Assembly (NCBI GenBank): GCA_012838355.1
Contig: DUPJ01000136.1
Span: forward strand, 1 to 32,681
From: Clostridiaceae bacterium
GTDB lineage: Bacteria > Bacillota > Clostridia > Saccharofermentanales > DTU023
Direction of reading: 5' to 3'
Length of the DNA: 32,681 nucleotides
The notes under the pieces are model-generated. The model made no database searches, was not told the DNA's origin, and saw nothing but the letters and a program-made list of their open reading frames with translations. A program made the position numbers and the translations under genes. This document shows, piece by piece, positions 31,920 through 32,681 of this stretch; the stretch's first letter is position 1; the number at the start of each line of letters is the position of its first letter.

Positions 31920-32261
31920 AATCAAGTATATGTCGTGAATTGGATCGAGTCAGGTAATTATTGGAGATGGAAAACCAGTATTCATCAGCATTTCACACAC
32001 ATTCGGCGCGTGGTGGATTTCACCATGGCATTTAGTTTGCGATAATGCCGTGATGAGCTGAAAGCATGGCTTGGACGGCTGATTAATTAGAAATATCGCT
32101 TTTTAAAGGCAAAATTGCAGCTATTACGTAGCTTTTCTCTGATGTGAGAGTTGTAGAGCCTTAATTCATCAATTCAATTTCTCCAAGTGCCGAATATGGG
32201 ATTTCATACCTCCATAGCTTTACAGTTTCCCGGACGTTGTATCAATCCAAGACGCATAATC

Positions 32262-32285
32262 CCGCCCTGCTTTGGGCGGTTTTTT
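32262..32285 (+). terminator. orphan Rho-independent terminator
   Basis: CCGCCC (32262-32267) pairs with GGGCGG (32274-32279) around TGCTTT and is followed by TTTTTT (32280-32285). It points right, yet no plus-strand gene precedes it for more than 5 kb. It may end an unrecognised small RNA, or be what remains of a gene lost when the IS66 fragment arrived. Confidence 0.75.
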
Positions 32286-32340
32286 GGTAAGCGTCTGTTA
32301 AACCACGTCTTGCCATCGCACGAAAATTCGTTTGGGAAAA

Positions 32341-32562
32341 TTACTTCTGTTTACAGGTCTGCTGCATGTAGGGGTGCCAGGGCATGAGCATGTCCATGAT
32401 GGTTGAGTCCTTCAGATAATTGCTGCCGGGGATATGCTGGAGCAGCGATTGCAGATAAAGGAAAGGGTCAAGTCCGTTGGCCTTGGCGGTTTCAATCAAT
32501 GAATAAACACAGGCACTGGCTTTGGCGCCGTTCGGTGAGCCGGAGAATAACCAGTTTTTCCT
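32341..32562 (-). pseudogene. IS66-family transposase, C-terminal fragment
   Basis: Translated on the minus strand, about 73 residues read KRKNWLFSGSPNGAKASA, then CVYSLIETAKANGLDPFLYLQSLLQHIPG and end MPWHPYMQQTCKQK before a TAA. The RKNWLFSGSxxGAxASA and YSLIETAKANGLDPxxYL segments are the conserved end of IS66 transposases (TnpC). The similarity stops just upstream, where the frame meets a stop codon inside a palindrome (32560-32587), so about the first 85% of the gene is absent here. It is a decayed insertion sequence and marks a past rearrangement at the right edge. Confidence 0.85.
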
Positions 32563-32674
32563 TTTATGTACTCAAGCACATAAAAGGAATTATGTGCTCA
32601 CATTATTTATGTGCAGCCGGGAGCGAAATCCCCGAAAAAATCTCGCTCCCAGTGCATAAGACAGCACATAAAAG
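32560..32674. repeat. cluster of AGCACATAAAAG repeats with two inverted repeats
   Basis: AGCACATAAAAG occurs as an exact direct repeat at 32575-32586 and 32663-32674. Reverse copies lie at 32590-32598 (TTATGTGCT) and 32606-32614 (TTTATGTGC), and a variant GTGCATAAG at 32652-32660. CCTTTTATGT (32560-32569) and ACATAAAAGG (32578-32587) form a perfect 10-bp inverted repeat with an 8-bp spacer, and GGGAGCGA (32619-32626) and TCGCTCCC (32643-32650) form another. This density suggests binding sites for a recombinase, integrase or repressor. It begins exactly where the IS66 similarity ends. Confidence 0.65.
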
Positions 32675-32681
32675 ATGGATC

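Larger units (their letters stand above)
31824..32340. other. intergenic region before the secreted-protein gene
   Basis: About 500 bases without a gene I can support. It holds the putative minus-strand promoter of the secreted-protein cluster (31892-31919), AT-rich sequence with small inverted repeats such as GGCAT/ATGCC near 32030-32055, and an isolated plus-strand terminator (32262-32285). A 66-codon plus-strand frame at 32187-32387 runs through that terminator and into the IS66 fragment, so I reject it. Confidence 0.5.

Noticed and set aside
32187-32387. 66-codon plus-strand frame at the right edge
   Set aside because: It reads through a clear terminator and into antisense IS66 sequence.

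Overview
The window looks like a Bacillota (low-GC Gram-positive, probably Clostridia) chromosome segment carrying an integrative conjugative element (ICE) of the Tn1549/CTn type. Support: strong GGAGG ribosome binding sites, an LPxTG-anchored surface protein, a CCA-encoding tRNA gene, and the full set of clostridial ICE families (RepA_N, PcfB, VirD4, Maff2, VirB6, PrgI, VirB4, M23/CHAP hydrolase, DUF4315, DUF4366, TopB, ArdC/LtrC-like). I cannot name the species.

Layout. 1-4775 is probably chromosomal: an unexplained AT-rich stretch, a GNAT acetyltransferase (minus strand) and a pair of overlapping ABC exporter half-transporters forming a classic asymmetric heterodimer. 4808-5086 is a small tRNA locus: a good promoter, a tRNA remnant broken in its T arm, an intact tRNA-Ala(GGC) and a terminator. 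The ICE block begins directly behind it. repA (5328-6296) carries inside its own coding sequence what looks like a replication origin: two perfect DnaA boxes, three 23-bp-spaced palindromic iterons and an AT-rich direct repeat. The transfer operon then runs rightward without interruption to 26740: PcfB, coupling protein VirD4, a 1546-residue thioester/CnaB adhesin, Maff2, VirB6, PrgI, VirB4, a membrane-anchored M23+CHAP wall hydrolase, DUF4315, DUF4366, topoisomerase III, a 56-aa protein, a RadC/JAB+ArdC protein and a 73-aa protein, closed by a strong terminator. Three hairpin-plus-U-run structures and two further hairpins sit between genes of this otherwise co-directional operon.

26952-31823 is a five-gene block on the minus strand, visibly more AT-rich: an aromatic-rich secreted small protein, a 13-bp-stem hairpin, an ABC ATPase, a 6-TM permease, a 770-aa permease with a large extracytoplasmic domain that faintly resembles a catalytically empty M1 aminopeptidase, and a single-TM accessory protein. 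It resembles bacteriocin/immunity or peptide-sensing loci in architecture, but I could not assign the secreted protein to a known family. This is the best candidate for an undescribed system. The right edge holds an orphan plus-strand terminator, a 3' fragment of an IS66 transposase and a cluster of AGCACATAAAAG-type repeats.

How the genes work together: RepA and the internal origin would copy the excised circle; VirD4/PcfB would bring relaxase-bound DNA to a VirB4-powered, VirB6/Maff2/PrgI channel; the wall hydrolase opens the peptidoglycan; the adhesin may hold cells together; TopB and the ArdC-like protein process or protect DNA. No relaxase, integrase or oriT is recognisable in the window, so the element either continues to the right or is incomplete.
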